Source of the DNA: Corallococcus macrosporus DSM 14697
GTDB taxonomy: Bacteria > Myxococcota > Myxococcia > Myxococcales > Myxococcaceae
Assembly: GCF_002305895.1 (NCBI RefSeq)
Contig: NZ_CP022203.1
Span: forward strand, 6,668,001 to 6,732,000
Length of the DNA stretch: 64,000 bases
Direction of reading: 5' to 3'
Shown here: positions 25,024 to 33,754 of the stretch, in pieces
Layout: every line of letters starts with the position of its first letter
How positions within the stretch are numbered: position 1 is the first letter of the stretch
Program-made: the position numbers and the translations under genes
The notes under the pieces: model-generated
The model's database searches: none
What the model saw: the letters and a program-made list of their open reading frames with translations, nothing else
Told to the model about the DNA's origin: nothing

Positions 25024-26070
25024 ATGCCTTCCGCGCCGAAGCTGCCCCCCGGTGAGCTGCTCCAGGATGCCACCCGCGCCTACGTGCGCGGATACCGCAC
25101 GGCCTCCCTCTGCGCCGGCATCACCCAGGCAGGCGTGCACCACGTCGAGGCACTGAGGAGCAAGGGCGCGCCCCCCGCCGCCGACGCCCTCTTCGCGCTG
25201 GGCGAGTTGACGCAGGTCTTCACGGGGGCCCTCCTCGCGTTGCTCGCGGACCAGGGCAAGGCGCGGCTCGACATGCCCCTGTCGGAGGTGATTCCCCGGT
25301 CGCTGCTCGCGGATGCCACGGCGGGCCGCATCACCCTGGAGCAGTTGGCGACCCACACCTCCGGAATGCCCCACCTGCCTCCCAACCTGGAGGACGACGC
25401 CCAGCGACAGGAGGACCCGTTCGGCCACTACGACGCGAGGCACCTCGGAGCGTTCTTCCAGGGCTACCAGCCCCAGTGGCCGCCCCCGCGCCGCCACGCA
25501 CACTCCATCCTCGGCATGGGCGTGCTGGGCCATGCCCTCTCACGGCGCGCGGGCGTCAACTATGGGCACGCCTTGAGGGACCTGCTCTTCCGGCCCCTGG
25601 GCATGGCCGACACCACGCTGCGCCTGTCGGAGGAACAGGAGCCCCGCCTCGCGCCGGGCCACACCGCCCGAGGCAAGCCGGTGCCCGCCTGGACCTTCCC
25701 CGCGCTGCCCGGAGCGGGCGCCGCCTGCTCCACCGCGCCCGACCTGCTCCGCTTCCTCGACGCGAACCTCGGGCGGGGGGACGCGGGCGTCGTGCGTGCC
25801 CTTCAACAGACGCACGCGCCACGCGCGGATGCGCCCCCGGGGCAGCAGGTGGGGCTTGGCTGGAGCGTGACGCAGGTGCGCGGGCAGCCCGTGGTGTGGC
25901 GCGCCTCCGTCATGGGGGGCTACACCGGCTTCATGGGCTTCGCCGCCGGGGCGGACGCGGGGGTGGTGCTCCTGTCGAACCATGGCTGGTCCTTCTTCTC
26001 CTCGCTCCGTGGACGCGTCCCCCTGGCGGCCCCAGGGCTGGCGCTGCTCTCCCGCCTCATTCCCGGATGA
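25024..26070 (+). CDS. Beta-lactamase-fold (serine hydrolase) protein lacking catalytic residues
   Basis: The 348-residue product has the class C beta-lactamase/serine hydrolase layout: LFALG...VFTGALLALLADQGKARLD, ITLEQLATHTSGMP, LFRPLGMADTTL, GAGAACSTAPDLLRFL and VMGGYTGFMGFAAG. In active members the first segment carries S-x-x-K; here it reads GELTQ, so Ser is replaced by E61 and Lys by Q64. The later Y-x-N motif is replaced by HSI (160-162). The fold is kept but the catalytic machinery is gone, so it is likely a binding or regulatory pseudoenzyme. There is no signal peptide. It is followed by a catalytically intact family member. Confidence 0.85.
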   Translation: MPSAPKLPPGELLQDATRAYVRGYRTASLCAGITQAGVHHVEALRSKGAPPAADALFALGELTQVFTGALLALLADQGKARLDMPLSEVIPRSLLADATAGRITLEQLATHTSGMPHLPPNLEDDAQRQEDPFGHYDARHLGAFFQGYQPQWPPPRRHAHSILGMGVLGHALSRRAGVNYGHALRDLLFRPLGMADTTLRLSEEQEPRLAPGHTARGKPVPAWTFPALPGAGAACSTAPDLLRFLDANLGRGDAGVVRALQQTHAPRADAPPGQQVGLGWSVTQVRGQPVVWRASVMGGYTGFMGFAAGADAGVVLLSNHGWSFFSSLRGRVPLAAPGLALLSRLIPG

Positions 26071-26126
26071 GCGCGGCGGCGCGGAAAAAGGCGCAACCTT
26101 CGCGAAGAGCGGGTGTTGTCAGGGAC

Positions 26127-27314
26127 ATGAACCTCCGCCTCCTGCCCCTCATCGCCGCGTGCGCCCTCTGGGGCTGCGCCGCGGACCCGTCCACCGACAA
26201 CAGTGAGCCGACGCCTGACGCGGGGGTCGAACAGCCGCCCCCCGACGCGGGCACCGAGTCGCTTCCCGACGCGGGCACGGAGCCGATTCCGGATGCAGGC
26301 ACGGAGCCGCCACCGGATGCGGGCGTGAATCCGCCCCGCGCGATTGTGTTCCCCCAGGAAGACGCGACGTGGCCCACGGTGGCCCCCTCCGCGGCGGGCT
26401 GGGACACGGCGAAGCTGAACGCCGTGCTGGACTTCGTCGGCTCACGCGACACGCGCGCGTTCGTCATCGTCCAGGACGGAAAGCTCGTCGCCGAGCGTTA
26501 CTGGAACTTCGGCCCGAACCTGCGGCGGGACATCGCCTCCGCCCAGAAGGCCGTCGTCGCCATCCTGGTGGGCATCGCCGTGGACAAGCAGTTGCTGACG
26601 CTGGATGAAAGCGTCTCCGGCGTGCTGGGCGAGGGGTGGTCGAACGCCGACGCCACCTCCGAGGCCCGCATCACCGTGAGGCACTTGCTGACCATGTCGA
26701 GCGGCCTGAGCTTGTCACTCAGGAGGGTGGCGGCCCCCGGCACGACCTGGCTGTACAACAACGACGCCTACCACCGGCTCCGCCATGTGCTGGAGGCGCG
26801 CACGGGCAAGGACATCCAATCCCTCTCCGAGGAATGGCTGTTCGACGCGCTGGGAGCGCGGAACAGCCAATGGCAGGAGCGAGCGGACCTCGACAGCATG
26901 GGGCTCCCCTTGTGGGGCCTGCACATGAGCGCACGGGACCTGGCGCGCTTCGGGCTGCTGATGCAGGCCCGCGGCGCCTGGAACGGCGTGCCCGTCGTCT
27001 CACCTGCCCAGGTCGACCTGGCGACGCACTCCTCTCAGGCGCTCAATCCCGCCTATGGCCACCTCTTCTGGCTCAATGGGCAGGCGTTCAGCCTGGTCCC
27101 CCCCGCGAGCACGCGCGTGGACGGCCCCATGCTCCCCAGCGCTCCACCGGACCTGTTCGCGGGGTTGGGCAAGGACGACCAGAAGGTCTACGTGGTCCCC
27201 TCGCTCGGGCTCGTGGTGACGCGGCTCGGCGCCCAGGCGGGTGAGCGCGGCACGGAGGCGCTGTCCGACTTCGACGACACGCTGTGGGCCATGCTCATGG
27301 ACGCGCGCCTCTGA
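26127..27314 (+). CDS. Beta-lactamase-fold serine hydrolase lipoprotein
   Basis: A lipoprotein signal (LLPLIAACALWGC) is followed by a spacer with four PDAG repeats (residues ~30-72, spaced 9-11) and then a serine hydrolase domain. The S-x-x-K motif is intact in IASAQKAVVAIL, the Y-x-N motif is in WLYNND, and TMSSGL and the ARDLARFGLLM helix fit the family. It should be an envelope-anchored beta-lactamase-fold hydrolase (esterase or peptidase type). AGGGA lies just before ATG 26127. It is 56 bp after the pseudoenzyme gene on the same strand; the two may work together. Substrate unknown. Confidence 0.9.
   Translation: MNLRLLPLIAACALWGCAADPSTDNSEPTPDAGVEQPPPDAGTESLPDAGTEPIPDAGTEPPPDAGVNPPRAIVFPQEDATWPTVAPSAAGWDTAKLNAVLDFVGSRDTRAFVIVQDGKLVAERYWNFGPNLRRDIASAQKAVVAILVGIAVDKQLLTLDESVSGVLGEGWSNADATSEARITVRHLLTMSSGLSLSLRRVAAPGTTWLYNNDAYHRLRHVLEARTGKDIQSLSEEWLFDALGARNSQWQERADLDSMGLPLWGLHMSARDLARFGLLMQARGAWNGVPVVSPAQVDLATHSSQALNPAYGHLFWLNGQAFSLVPPASTRVDGPMLPSAPPDLFAGLGKDDQKVYVVPSLGLVVTRLGAQAGERGTEALSDFDDTLWAMLMDARL
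26210..26335 (+). repeat. PDAG-coding short tandem repeats in a lipoprotein spacer
   Basis: Within the serine hydrolase gene, four imperfect units of about 30 bases encode x-PDAG-(T/V)-E-x-(P/L/I)-P. Such acidic Pro/Asp/Gly spacers are common behind lipoprotein signals and probably act as a flexible tether lifting the enzyme off the membrane. Confidence 0.6.
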
Positions 27315-27392
27315 CGCGAGGGCGCGCCGCGGCGTCGGCCTGGCTGTCACGCACTTGAAAGAACAAGCACCTGACAGCCGTGGCGCCACGGC

Positions 27393-27824
27393 TCAGCGCA
27401 GGCGGCGCAGGGGCAGCAGGGCTCGCAGCCGTGCGTCCCGCAGGAACAGTCCGGCCCAGGCGAACACGCCCACGAGGATGGGGGCGATGAACGGCTCGGA
27501 CAGACGCACGTGCGTCGCGGTGGCGCCGCCGAGGTAGCCCGTGACGAGGATGGCGCCCAGCACGGCCGTCCGTGGCACCGCGTAGAGCACCAGGCAGAGG
27601 AGCTCGGCAATCCCGATGCCGAGCAGCACCGAGCCCGGGTAGCCAGACTTCTCGATGCCCTGGATGGCTTCGGGTGACTGGCCCAGCTTCATCGACGCGC
27701 TGAAGGCCAGCATGGCGACGACGAGCCCGGTGAAGACACGCCCCAGCCAGAGCATCCATCCCTTGGTGACAGGGGCGGATGGAGCGGAGGCCGGAGCAGC
27801 GACGGAGGAGGAGGTGCTCGACAT
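27393..27824 (-). CDS. DoxX-like membrane protein
   Basis: The 143-residue product has four hydrophobic helices (~25-42, ~63-80, ~85-103, ~110-128) after a Ser/Ala-rich leader. The third region contains GYLGGATATHVRLSEP and the second GIAELLCLVLYAVPRT, both characteristic of the DoxX-like family; MKLGQSPEAI between the first two helices is also typical. Function is not established; relatives are small inner-membrane proteins linked to redox or quinone biology. It diverges from the gene at 28014. Confidence 0.85.
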   Translation of the reverse strand: MSSTSSSVAAPASAPSAPVTKGWMLWLGRVFTGLVVAMLAFSASMKLGQSPEAIQGIEKSGYPGSVLLGIGIAELLCLVLYAVPRTAVLGAILVTGYLGGATATHVRLSEPFIAPILVGVFAWAGLFLRDARLRALLPLRRLR

Positions 27825-28013
27825 GAGTGAACGTCCTGGGTGGAGGTCGAATCTGGAGACGTCGACGTTCTAACGGCCTCCCGCATTGCTTCACAAGAGA
27901 GGCACCCGCCACCCGGGGAGGGCCTCCGGCGGACCGTCGCCCCGGATATAGGGCGGGAACAATGCCCGGGCGGCCGCCTCCAGCGCTATGCTCGGGCACC
28001 GGGGGATTGTCCA

Positions 28014-28637
28014 ATGACCGTGATGAACGAGCTGCGCCAGCGCATCGAGTCGCGCTTCGCGCGCAATGCCTATCCAGACGCAGCGCCCAGGGCGTTCCAG
28101 CCCGCCGCGGTGCTGGCCTTCGCCACCCGGGTGACGGATGCATACGCGGCGGACGCCAGACTCCTCGACGAGGGCGTCAGCGGTTCATGGCGGGCCCTGC
28201 TGGAGCACGCCTACGAGGTCTACGAGGCCGTCCGGCCCTGTCTGTCCATCCGCTATTCGACGCGCACCGTCTACGCGGGGCCGGAGGACATCGTCGCGGA
28301 CCTGGAGCGGGGGCAGCTCGAAATCAACACGGAGCACTGTGAACACCCGCTCTGGACGCCGGAGGAGAACTGCATCTTCCGCATCGCCCACGACGTGATT
28401 CCCCATGCCCTGAACCTGCGGCCCTTCTCCCTGGAGGGAGAGGTGCTCGCATTCCATGACCACGTCCGCAGGGCCCCCGCCGAGGCGAAGCTGGCGCTGT
28501 TCACGGAGATCTTCGGCTACGCCGCCATCCGCTACTCAACCGGCGTGTACCCCGAAGCGCAGAAGTGCGTCGTCTTCCCCGAGCTGCTCGCGGACTACGA
28601 GGCGAGCTTCCTCCCCAGCGCCCGCGCCGCGAACTGA
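28014..28637 (+). CDS. Hypothetical protein with His/Cys-rich central segment
   Basis: I do not recognise this 207-residue family. It is mostly helical with no signal peptide or membrane segment. The middle contains NTEHCEHPLW, ENCIFRIAHDVIPHALNLRP and LAFHDHVRRAP, so clustered His, Cys, Asp and Glu residues (HD-x3-H, H-x-D-H) could bind a metal, which is inference only. The ATG at 28014 is the start that keeps the conserved-looking MTVMNELRQRIES N terminus; an in-frame frame extends further upstream. It is 12 bp from the convergent DUF5872 gene. Confidence 0.7.
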   Translation: MTVMNELRQRIESRFARNAYPDAAPRAFQPAAVLAFATRVTDAYAADARLLDEGVSGSWRALLEHAYEVYEAVRPCLSIRYSTRTVYAGPEDIVADLERGQLEINTEHCEHPLWTPEENCIFRIAHDVIPHALNLRPFSLEGEVLAFHDHVRRAPAEAKLALFTEIFGYAAIRYSTGVYPEAQKCVVFPELLADYEASFLPSARAAN

Positions 28638-28649
28638 AGCCGCCGGGGC

Positions 28650-29177
28650 TCAGCGCCGCCGGGTCGTCTTCTTGCGCGCGGTCCGCGCCGCGGCCGTGTT
28701 GCGCACGAACTGCTTGCCGCGCCGGGTCCCCTCGCGCTTCTTGCGCTCCGTCGCGCGCTTCTGCGTGGGACTCAGCGCTTCCCAGGCCTTCTTGGGCAGG
28801 TAGCGGGCCGTGGTGCCCCCCCGGCGCGCGCGGGCGTCCCCTTCCTTCGTCTGCCATTCCTCCTTCGTCCAGGACGTGAGCGACTTCTGCGTCGCGCCGC
28901 GTCCGCCCCGGTAGCCGCCGCCGGCCTTCTTGTATTCGGCGGCCACGAGCTGGGCCTTGCGCGCGCTCCACTCTCCAGGGCGCCCGCCCTTGCTGCTTCG
29001 CATGACGCGCGCCTTGATGCGCTCGCGCAGCTCCGGCTCCGTGTACCGCCCGCTGGAAGCGGACTTGCGCGCGGTGGAGCGGGAGGCCGTCCCCGTCTTG
29101 CGGGCAGCCGGACGCCCTCGCGACGACGTACGGCCGCGGGTCGATGCGGTGGTGCGTGAGCGCTTCCTGACAGCCAT
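28650..29177 (-). CDS. DUF5872 domain protein, strongly basic
   Basis: The 175-residue product begins at an ATG with GGAGGGGG about 7 bases upstream. An extremely Arg/Lys/Ser/Thr-rich, probably disordered head (~1-55) precedes the DUF5872 region: DPELR-like YTEPELRERIKARVMRSSKG, then GEWSARKAQLVAAEYKKAGGG, TSWTKEEWQT, ARYLPKKAWEALSPTQK and GKQFVRNT. I recall this domain from bacteria, haloarchaea and large DNA viruses with no known function. The basic head and tail (ARTARKKTTRRR) suggest nucleic-acid binding. Domain recognition is from memory. Confidence 0.82.
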   Translation of the reverse strand: MAVRKRSRTTASTRGRTSSRGRPAARKTGTASRSTARKSASSGRYTEPELRERIKARVMRSSKGGRPGEWSARKAQLVAAEYKKAGGGYRGGRGATQKSLTSWTKEEWQTKEGDARARRGGTTARYLPKKAWEALSPTQKRATERKKREGTRRGKQFVRNTAAARTARKKTTRRR

Positions 29178-29681
29178 GGGCGGCCCCCTCCAGGTGTCCC
29201 GAGTCCCCCTCAGACTGGGAGCGGCGCCCGACATCCGCAAGCGTGGCGGCCCGCGTGGACGCCGGGCACCAGGGGCCTCGACAGCTCCCCTGCCCCGCCC
29301 TCACCGCGGCAGCACCACCCTCTCGTGCACCAGTCAGCCGGTGATGAAACCTTCCGGCGCCAGCGTCCTCACGCGCGTTGATGCATGAGCGTGTCTTTCC
29401 GTTGAGCACGGATTCCAAGGCCAATGAGTCACCCGTGACACGGTGACCCGCGACTTCACCCCGCAGCGCAGTCAACGCGCCGCGACACAGAGGACCACGA
29501 CACAAATCAATGCACTGCGTCGCGAGCTTTTGACGCAATACAGCAAGAGCGCATGACAACAGGATTCGCTCGCTTTGAGGATAATGCAGGAGGTGCCTTG
29601 ATCTTCGTCTGTGATTGGCCTACGCGCTGATTCGCGGGTCAATCGGCAGAGGGACCCGTCCCCCGAACAGGAGCCCTCCTC
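29178..29681. promoter_or_regulatory. 504-bp intergenic region upstream of the lipase operon
   Basis: No gene is supported here. The region carries divergent promoters for the DUF5872 gene and the lipase operon. From about 29380 to 29620 it is visibly less GC-rich than its surroundings. A perfect inverted repeat GTCACC (29428-29433) / GGTGAC (29442-29447) with an 8-base spacer is a candidate operator. A TTGACG hexamer near 29529 could be a -35 element, but no good -10 follows at the right distance. Confidence 0.4.
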
Positions 29682-30608
29682 ATGCGAAACGCTGTCCGGA
29701 CACTGGTTCTGGCTGTCGCGGCACTCGGCTTGTGGGCGCAACCCGCGCTCGCGAATACCCAAACGAAGACCCGTTATCCCATCGTGCTGGCGCACGGCAT
29801 GGCGGGCTTCGACTCGCTGTTTGGCGTCTACGACTACTTCTACGGCATCGGCTCCGACCTGCGCGCGGGCGGCGCGACGGTGTACGTGACGAGCGTTCCG
29901 CAGTTCAACACCACGGAGCAGCGGGGCGAGGCGCTGCTGGCGCAGGTGAAGGACATCGTCGCGCGCTCGGGCAAGGGCAAGGTGAACCTCATCGGCCACA
30001 GCCACGGCGGCCTGGACGTGCGCTACGTGGCCGCGGTGCGGCCGGACCTGGTGGCGTCCGTGACGACGGTGGGCTCGCCGCACAAGGGCGCGGACCTGGC
30101 GGACTACCTGCGCGGCAACCTCCGCGGCGGCTCGTTCACGGAGAGCGTGCTGGCCTACTTCGCCAACAACCTGGGCACCGTCCTGGGGCTGCTGTCCGGG
30201 AAGACGAATCCGCAGGACGCCATTGGCGCGTTGGCGGCGCTGAGCAGGTCCGGCACGGCGGCCTTCAACCAGCGCTTCCCCTCGGGCATCCCGTCCAGCA
30301 GCTGTGGCCAGGGCGCCGCGACGGGCACGCAGGGCCAGCGCTACTACTCCTGGTCCGGCACCGACCCCTTCACCAACCTGTTCGACGTGTCCGACTACCC
30401 GATGAAGCTGTCCTCCTTCTTCTACAGCGAGGCGAACGACGGCCTCGTCGGCCGCTGCAGCTCGCACTTCGGCACGGTGCTGCGTGACAACTACGACATG
30501 AACCACCTGGACGAGGTGAACCAGGTGCTGGGCCTCACCGCCTTCTTCACCAACCCCAAGACGGTGTTCCGCAACCACGCCAACCGCCTGAAGGGGCTCG
30601 GCCTCTAG
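29682..30608 (+). CDS. Secreted triacylglycerol lipase, foldase-dependent family
   Basis: The 308-residue product has a Sec signal peptide cleaved near ALA-NT (residue ~24) and matches Pseudomonas/Burkholderia family I.1/I.2 lipases: oxyanion HGM (YPIVLAHGMAGF), nucleophile S107 in NLIGHSHGG, acid D253 in EANDGLVGRCS, and base H275 in MNHLDEVN. Cys208 and Cys259 correspond to the single disulfide of the family. These enzymes fold in the periplasm with help from a dedicated foldase and then leave by type II secretion; the foldase gene follows 24 bp downstream. Confidence 0.95.
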   Translation: MRNAVRTLVLAVAALGLWAQPALANTQTKTRYPIVLAHGMAGFDSLFGVYDYFYGIGSDLRAGGATVYVTSVPQFNTTEQRGEALLAQVKDIVARSGKGKVNLIGHSHGGLDVRYVAAVRPDLVASVTTVGSPHKGADLADYLRGNLRGGSFTESVLAYFANNLGTVLGLLSGKTNPQDAIGALAALSRSGTAAFNQRFPSGIPSSSCGQGAATGTQGQRYYSWSGTDPFTNLFDVSDYPMKLSSFFYSEANDGLVGRCSSHFGTVLRDNYDMNHLDEVNQVLGLTAFFTNPKTVFRNHANRLKGLGL

Positions 30609-30632
30609 AACGGCCGTGAGCGAAGGACCGCC

Positions 30633-31682
30633 ATGAAGAGCCGCGTCGTCATTCCCGTAGCCGCGCTGTGCGCCCTGCTGGGTGCGGGCGTGTTCTCATG
30701 GTGGAAGGCCCGGGCGACCTCCACGCCGCCCGGGCCCGCTGTCACCGCTGTCCCGACACCAGGGGGCCCCGCGCCGCGCGTGGGTGCGCCAGCGCCAAGG
30801 CGGGCCGCCGTGCCCGCCGCGTCCGCGACCGAAGCCACGCCCACCGCCCTGCCCCCGATGCCGGGCTCGCTCCAGGACACGGAGGAGGATGGCTCGGTGC
30901 AGGTGGATGGCTCGGGCCATCTGGTGGTGACGCCCGACCTGCGGCGGCTGTTCGACTACTACCTGTCCGCGATGGGCGAGGAACCTCTGTCCGTCATCCG
31001 CGAGCGAATCCTCGCCTCGCTGCGGGCGAAGAACCTGCCGGCCGCCGCCATGGAAGAGGCCGTGCGCCTGCTGGATGACTACCTGGCGTACCGCGACGCG
31101 GCGCGCACCTTCGCGGCGAATCAACGGGGCGCGGAGCTGGACCTGGGCGCCCGGCTGGAGTCCCTGCGCGAGCTGCGCCGGGAGCACCTGGGCCCCTGGG
31201 CGGACGGACTCTTCGGCGACGAGGAGCGCGTGGACGCGGTGTCGGTGGAGCGGATGAAGCTCCAGCAGGACACCACGCTGACGCCCGAGGAGCGCGAGCG
31301 CCGCATCGCCGCGCTGGACGAGCAGCTCCCCGCCGACTACCGCGCCGGCCGTGACGAGGCGCTGCGGCCCCTGCGGCAGCAGACGGTGGAGCGGGAGTTG
31401 GTGGAGTCCGGCGCGACGGCCGAGGACCTGCGCCAGCACCGGCTGGCCACCGTGGGCCCGGAGGCCACCGAGCGGCTGGAGGCCATGGACCGCGAGGAGG
31501 AGGCCTTCAAACAACGGCTCGCGGAGTTCCGCGCGCGCCGCGACGCCCTGGCCCAATCCGAGCCGAACCCCGCCGCGCGTCAGGCCGCCGCGCAGCGGCT
31601 GCTGTTTGACTCCTTCACTCCGGAGGAGCGCCTGCGGGTGGAGGCCCTGGACGCCATCGACGCGGCGGCCAAGGCCCCCTGA
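30633..31682 (+). CDS. Lipase-specific foldase (lipase chaperone)
   Basis: The 349-residue product has an N-terminal membrane anchor (VIPVAALCALLGAGVFSWW), a long Ala/Pro linker (~28-80) and a helical body. The family hallmark R-x-x-F-D-Y-(F/C/Y)-L-S-A is present as RRLFDYYLSAMGE (104-116), and the rest is extended, charged helices, as in Lif proteins that wrap around the lipase. AAGGA precedes the ATG. It is the second gene of the lip-lif operon and would fold the lipase in the periplasm from an inner-membrane anchor. Lif proteins are best known from gamma- and betaproteobacteria. Confidence 0.93.
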   Translation: MKSRVVIPVAALCALLGAGVFSWWKARATSTPPGPAVTAVPTPGGPAPRVGAPAPRRAAVPAASATEATPTALPPMPGSLQDTEEDGSVQVDGSGHLVVTPDLRRLFDYYLSAMGEEPLSVIRERILASLRAKNLPAAAMEEAVRLLDDYLAYRDAARTFAANQRGAELDLGARLESLRELRREHLGPWADGLFGDEERVDAVSVERMKLQQDTTLTPEERERRIAALDEQLPADYRAGRDEALRPLRQQTVERELVESGATAEDLRQHRLATVGPEATERLEAMDREEEAFKQRLAEFRARRDALAQSEPNPAARQAAAQRLLFDSFTPEERLRVEALDAIDAAAKAP

Positions 31683-31685
31683 GCC

Positions 31686-32738
31686 TCAAAGCGCCGGGTA
31701 GTCCACGTACCCCTGTGGGCCCGGCGTGTAGAAGCTCTGGAACTGAGGCGCCGCGAGGTCGGCGCCCGTCTGCATCCGCGCCACCAGGTCCGGGTTGGAG
31801 ATGAAGGGCCGGCCGAAGGACACCAGGTCCGCCTGCCCGGCGTCGACCGCCGCCTGCGCGCTCTCGTGGGTGAAGCCGCCATTGAGGATGAGGGGCCCGC
31901 CGAAGCCCTCCCGGATGGCCCGCGCCGTCGCCGCGAAGCCCTCGTGGGGATTGAGCACCAGGTGCACGTAGAGCAAGCCCTTCAGGGATTGCGCCAGCGC
32001 CCTGTACTGCGCCTCCACCGCGTCATGCACCGGGAGGTCGTTGAAGGTGTTGAAGGGCGACAGCCGGATGCCCACGCGCTCGGCGCCGATGGCGTCCGCG
32101 CTGGCTCGCGCCACCTCCGCGACGAACCGCGCCCGGTTCTCCACGCTGCCGCCATAGGCGTCCGTGCGCCGGTTGGTGTGCGGATGAAGGAACTGCTCCA
32201 GGAGGTAGCCATTCGCGCCGTGCAGCTCGATGGCGTCGAAGCCCGCCTCCATGGCGTTGCGCGCGGCCTGGACGAACTCCTCGCGCGTGGCGCGCAGGTC
32301 CGCGTCATCCATGGCCTCCGGTACCGGGTACGGCTGCATCCCTCCCGCGTCCGTGTACATCTGCCCCTCGGGACGAACGGCGCTGGGCGCGAGGATGCGG
32401 GCCCCCTCCGGCAGGTTGAGGGGATGCGCGATGCGGCCCACGTGCATGAACTGGGCGACCATGCGGCCCCCCGCGGCGTGGACGCTCCGGGTGATGCCGC
32501 GCCAGCCTTCGACCTGCTCCGCCGAGAAGAGCCCCGGGATGCGCGCGTAGCCCAGCGCATTGGGCGAGGGCGCGATGCCCTCGGTGATGATGAGCCCCGC
32601 GGTCGCGCGCTGCGTGTAGTACTCCCGCATCAGGTCGTTGGGCACACCGCCCACCGCGCGGCTCCGCGTCATGGGCGCCATCACGACGCGGTTCGACAGC
32701 GCGAGGTTTCCGAGACGGTAGGAAGAGAAGAGGGCCAT
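31686..32738 (-). CDS. Old yellow enzyme family alkene/N-ethylmaleimide reductase
   Basis: The 350-residue product is an FMN-dependent OYE-family protein: [13 protein letters not shown] at the start, the substrate-binding [14 protein letters not shown] motif (His and Asn bind the substrate carbonyl), [17 protein letters not shown], and LILNGGFT plus [15 protein letters not shown] at the phosphate-binding end. These enzymes reduce activated alkenes, quinones or nitro compounds with NAD(P)H. It diverges from a LysR gene 87 bp away, a common arrangement in which the regulator senses an electrophile and controls the reductase. Chain ends four bp from the foldase stop. Confidence 0.95.
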   Translation of the reverse strand: MALFSSYRLGNLALSNRVVMAPMTRSRAVGGVPNDLMREYYTQRATAGLIITEGIAPSPNALGYARIPGLFSAEQVEGWRGITRSVHAAGGRMVAQFMHVGRIAHPLNLPEGARILAPSAVRPEGQMYTDAGGMQPYPVPEAMDDADLRATREEFVQAARNAMEAGFDAIELHGANGYLLEQFLHPHTNRRTDAYGGSVENRARFVAEVARASADAIGAERVGIRLSPFNTFNDLPVHDAVEAQYRALAQSLKGLLYVHLVLNPHEGFAATARAIREGFGGPLILNGGFTHESAQAAVDAGQADLVSFGRPFISNPDLVARMQTGADLAAPQFQSFYTPGPQGYVDYPAL

Positions 32739-32765
32739 GGGTTGCTCCAGGCAATGGGGACACCC

Positions 32766-32792
32766 CCAATGTGCGCCCGCCAGGCGCGTTGG
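32766..32792. promoter_or_regulatory. Imperfect inverted repeat between OYE and LysR genes
   Basis: CCAA-x3-GCGC and GCGC-x-TTGG flank a 7-base centre in the short divergent gap. The half-sites are offset by two bases, so symmetry is imperfect. Position and dyad make it the best candidate for a LysR-type operator controlling both genes. Confidence 0.4.
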
Positions 32793-32825
32793 CCAATCTC
32801 ATGTTTCTGGAAGTACTGTCCGGCC

Positions 32826-33743
32826 ATGCGGACAATCCGTCAGGCGGACCCCAACGCCGTCATCGCCTTCGTCGAGGTGGCCGACCGGAAGAGCTTCCGC
32901 GCCGCGGCGCTCGCCCTGGGGGTGCCGAAGTCCACGCTGAGCCAGCGTGTGGCGGCGCTGGAGACGCACCTGGGCGTCCGGCTCTTCTCACGCACCACGC
33001 GCAGCGTGGCGCTCACGGACATCGGCGCCAGCTACCTGCACGAGGTGGCCCCCGCCATCACCACGCTGCGGGACGCCGAGGCCCTGGTCGGCAAGCTCCA
33101 ATCCCACCCGAGCGGACGGCTGCGGATGACGACGCCCTTCGAGCTCGGGCAGAGCGTGCTCGGGGAGGTGCTCGCCACCTACGCGTCCCGCTACCCCGAC
33201 GTGCGCGTCGAGGCCGACTGCACGGACCGGCGGGTGAACCTGGTGGAGGAGGGCTATGACGTGGCTGTGCGCATCGGCCCCATGGATGACTCACGCCTCA
33301 TCGCGCGCAAGCTCGGCGAGCCGCACCGGCTGGGCGTGTTCGCGAGCCCAGCCTATCTCCAGCGGAGGGGTGTCCCCCACAAGCCACGCGACCTGGTGAA
33401 GCACCGCTGTCTGGCGATGACGGGCGCCCTCACGCCCACCACCTGGAACTTCCGCGGCGACACCCGGACGACGTCCGTGAGCATCGACCCCGCCCTGTCC
33501 GTCAACAGCTTCCGGGTACTGGTGGCACTCGCTGAGGCGGGCCAGGGGCTGGTCCGCCTGTCGGGGATTCATGCCACCGCCGCCGTCGCCGAGGGCCGGC
33601 TCGTCGAGGTGCTCCAACGGTTCGCGCCGCCGCCCCTCCCCCTCTTCGCCGTCCACCCGAGCGCGCGCCACGTCTCGCCCGCGGTGCGCGCCATGCTCCA
33701 GGTGCTGACGGACACCTTCAAGCAGCCACCCTGGACGCGGTAG
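32826..33743 (+). CDS. LysR family transcriptional regulator
   Basis: The 305-residue product has an N-terminal winged helix ([36 protein letters not shown], then [14 protein letters not shown]) and a C-terminal co-inducer-binding domain ([49 protein letters not shown]). An open frame extends more than 900 bp upstream through the divergent reductase gene, but LysR similarity begins at ATG 32826. It is likely the regulator of the adjacent OYE-type reductase and of itself; the inducer is unknown. Confidence 0.93.
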   Translation: MRTIRQADPNAVIAFVEVADRKSFRAAALALGVPKSTLSQRVAALETHLGVRLFSRTTRSVALTDIGASYLHEVAPAITTLRDAEALVGKLQSHPSGRLRMTTPFELGQSVLGEVLATYASRYPDVRVEADCTDRRVNLVEEGYDVAVRIGPMDDSRLIARKLGEPHRLGVFASPAYLQRRGVPHKPRDLVKHRCLAMTGALTPTTWNFRGDTRTTSVSIDPALSVNSFRVLVALAEAGQGLVRLSGIHATAAVAEGRLVEVLQRFAPPPLPLFAVHPSARHVSPAVRAMLQVLTDTFKQPPWTR

Positions 33744-33754
33744 CGCGCCGGCGC

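Noticed and set aside
27825-28013. GAACGTC/GACGTTC inverted repeat near the DoxX-like start as an operator
   Set aside because: The arms are 28 bases apart and no nearby regulator exists; such pairs arise easily in GC-rich sequence.
31866-32825. Long N-terminal extension of the LysR frame
   Set aside because: It is antisense to the old yellow enzyme gene; LysR similarity starts exactly at ATG 32826.
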